DNA from: Pyrocephalus nanus
Taxonomy: Eukaryota; Chordata; Aves; Passeriformes; Tyrannidae
Assembly (NCBI GenBank): GCA_038380795.1
Contig: CM076277.1
Span: 835,501 to 899,500 of the forward strand
Length of the DNA: 64,000 nt
Reading direction: 5' to 3'
Under the pieces are notes generated by a model. The model worked only from the letters and a program-made list of their open reading frames with translations. It did no database searches and had not been told where the DNA came from. Every line of letters starts with the position of its first letter. Within the stretch, counting starts at the first letter, position 1. This document shows positions 62,871 through 64,000 of this stretch, piece after piece. Position numbers and translations under genes: made by a program.

Positions 62871-63004
62871 AAGTTTAAGTAGCTCAGAAGCTTTCCTTAG
62901 AAAAATGGAGCACTCCACAATCCTGTCTCTGTTCCTGCAGAGCAGACAGTCCCTTTTCCTGTCTATGTTCATGGGCTGCTGGATGAGTGTGGGACAAAGA
63001 CACT

Positions 63005-63105
63005 TCATCTCATCTCATCTCATCTCATCTCATCTCATCTCATCTCATCTCATCTCATCTCATCTCATCTCATCTCATCTCATCTCATCTCATCTCATCT
63101 CATCA
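63005..63105. repeat. (CATCT)n pentanucleotide microsatellite
   Basis: About twenty uninterrupted copies of CATCT. Pure, hence likely length-polymorphic. Confidence 0.97.
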
Positions 63106-64000
63106 TGGCTTTTGGCATGTAAATCACAACTAGTATTCCTGTGAGCAGATCCCTTATCAGCAATAGATGTATTTTTAATACATGATCCCAACCAATTATT
63201 GAGGTTAACCCACTGCTTTAGGCCCGTTCTTTTTTGCACCCTTCACCTTCCCTTGAACTCTGCCTTCCTATTGGCTCTGAGGAATGGCCTTCTATCACTG
63301 CATGACCAGCAGCTCCATGATCCCAGCACTTAGACAGACCCGGAGGGGACTCTTATGGCAGCTTGATCAATGCTGTGAATCCATGTGGCCCCAGGGACTG
63401 CCATAACACCCCACCCTGGCCCTCCAGTCCCTTTCTGCCAGCTCTTTGGGGTTTTGCTGCCCTGCTCAGGGTGCACAGGAGAGCAGCTCTGCACCACTGC
63501 TCTGTGTCCCTGCTTCCAGCTCCTGCAGTCCCACAGGGAGCTGAAAGAAGATGATGGATAGGAGCTGATAGAGAGGCAGTACTGTGTAGATGGGCTGGCA
63601 TTGGGCTGGCGCTGGGGCTTGCACAGCAGGACACTGAGGACAGGGTCTCATGGCTGCTGGCAGCCCTGGCAGTGGCAAGGGAAGAGGTAACTCAGTGGGT
63701 GGCTGTGGCAGGGGGGATGCTATGGTGGGGAGCAGGAATCTCAGTGCATTCCTCCACCTGGAGTGGGGCTTGGGCTGCTCTCCCTGTTTTGCAGGTAGAC
63801 CGCCTGTCTCCTCCTGTGGAGGGCAGTGGGCTGTGCTGTGACTGAGATGTCCATGTGTAGAGATGAGAAAGAGTGGGTGATATCCAGGAGGAAGGTGGCC
63901 ACAGACTGTCCTGGCTGATGGCTGGTCTCCAGGGCACCAGTACTCAGGGTGCCTCCACCACCCTCCCCGCACCTGGCTGCCTCAGAACACCCAGCAGTGG
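63106..64000. other. Intergenic sequence
   Basis: No supported gene. A 168-codon minus frame at 63466-63972 is Pro/Ser/Leu-rich and unrecognised. Confidence 0.35.

Noticed and set aside
63005..63105. CRISPR-like or regulatory array
   Set aside because: Simple pentanucleotide repeat without spacers; the genome is vertebrate.

Overview
The window reads as avian nuclear DNA, probably a neoavian or passerine bird. The grounds are many CR1 LINE fragments ending near TTCTATGATTCT-type tails, solo endogenous-retrovirus LTRs, compact introns, CpG-island promoters, and the gene pair SRSF6-L3MBTL1, which is also adjacent on human 20q13. All gene models below come from reading splice sites and protein similarity by eye; nothing was run.

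Layout. (1) Positions 1-1.7 kb, plus strand: the 3' half of an immunoglobulin-superfamily receptor of the leukocyte-receptor-complex type. It has two C2-type Ig exons and a transmembrane exon with the Asn-x-x-Arg signature used to pair with FcR-gamma, so it resembles OSCAR, GPVI or TARM1. Its poly(A) signal runs almost directly into a ~0.8 kb CTGTCC/CTGTGT minisatellite, a short GC-box-rich patch and a second tandem array (to 2.9 kb). (2) 7.2-32.2 kb, minus strand: L3MBTL1. I could place 21 coding exons that join in frame throughout (827 codons plus stop), giving an FCS zinc finger, three MBT repeats, a CCHHC zinc finger and a SAM domain. A probable non-coding first exon lies in a CpG island at 32.2 kb. 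The segment 2.9-7.2 kb is either a long 3' UTR or intergenic. (3) 40.6-44.0 kb, minus strand: SRSF6, six coding exons (348 codons plus stop), two RRMs and an RS tail, a CpG-island promoter and a likely poison exon in intron 2. (4) 44.5-64 kb: no gene I can support. It holds CR1 fragments, an RTE-like LINE relic split by a solo LTR, two more solo LTRs with exact target-site duplications, hairpins and microsatellites.

SRSF6 is an SR splicing factor and L3MBTL1 a chromatin reader of mono/dimethyl-lysine. They are head-to-tail on the minus strand, and the receptor gene faces L3MBTL1 tail-to-tail. No functional link among the three is implied by the sequence.

Most notable observations: an activating Ig-receptor gene beside L3MBTL1; an intact FCS zinc finger in bird L3MBTL1; two CR1 copies flanking the L3MBTL1 promoter with a 508-bp core about 99% identical but diverged 3' ends, suggesting gene conversion; two CR1 copies sharing sequence beyond their 3' ends; and an RTE-like LINE, unusual for birds, dated by a nested LTR.
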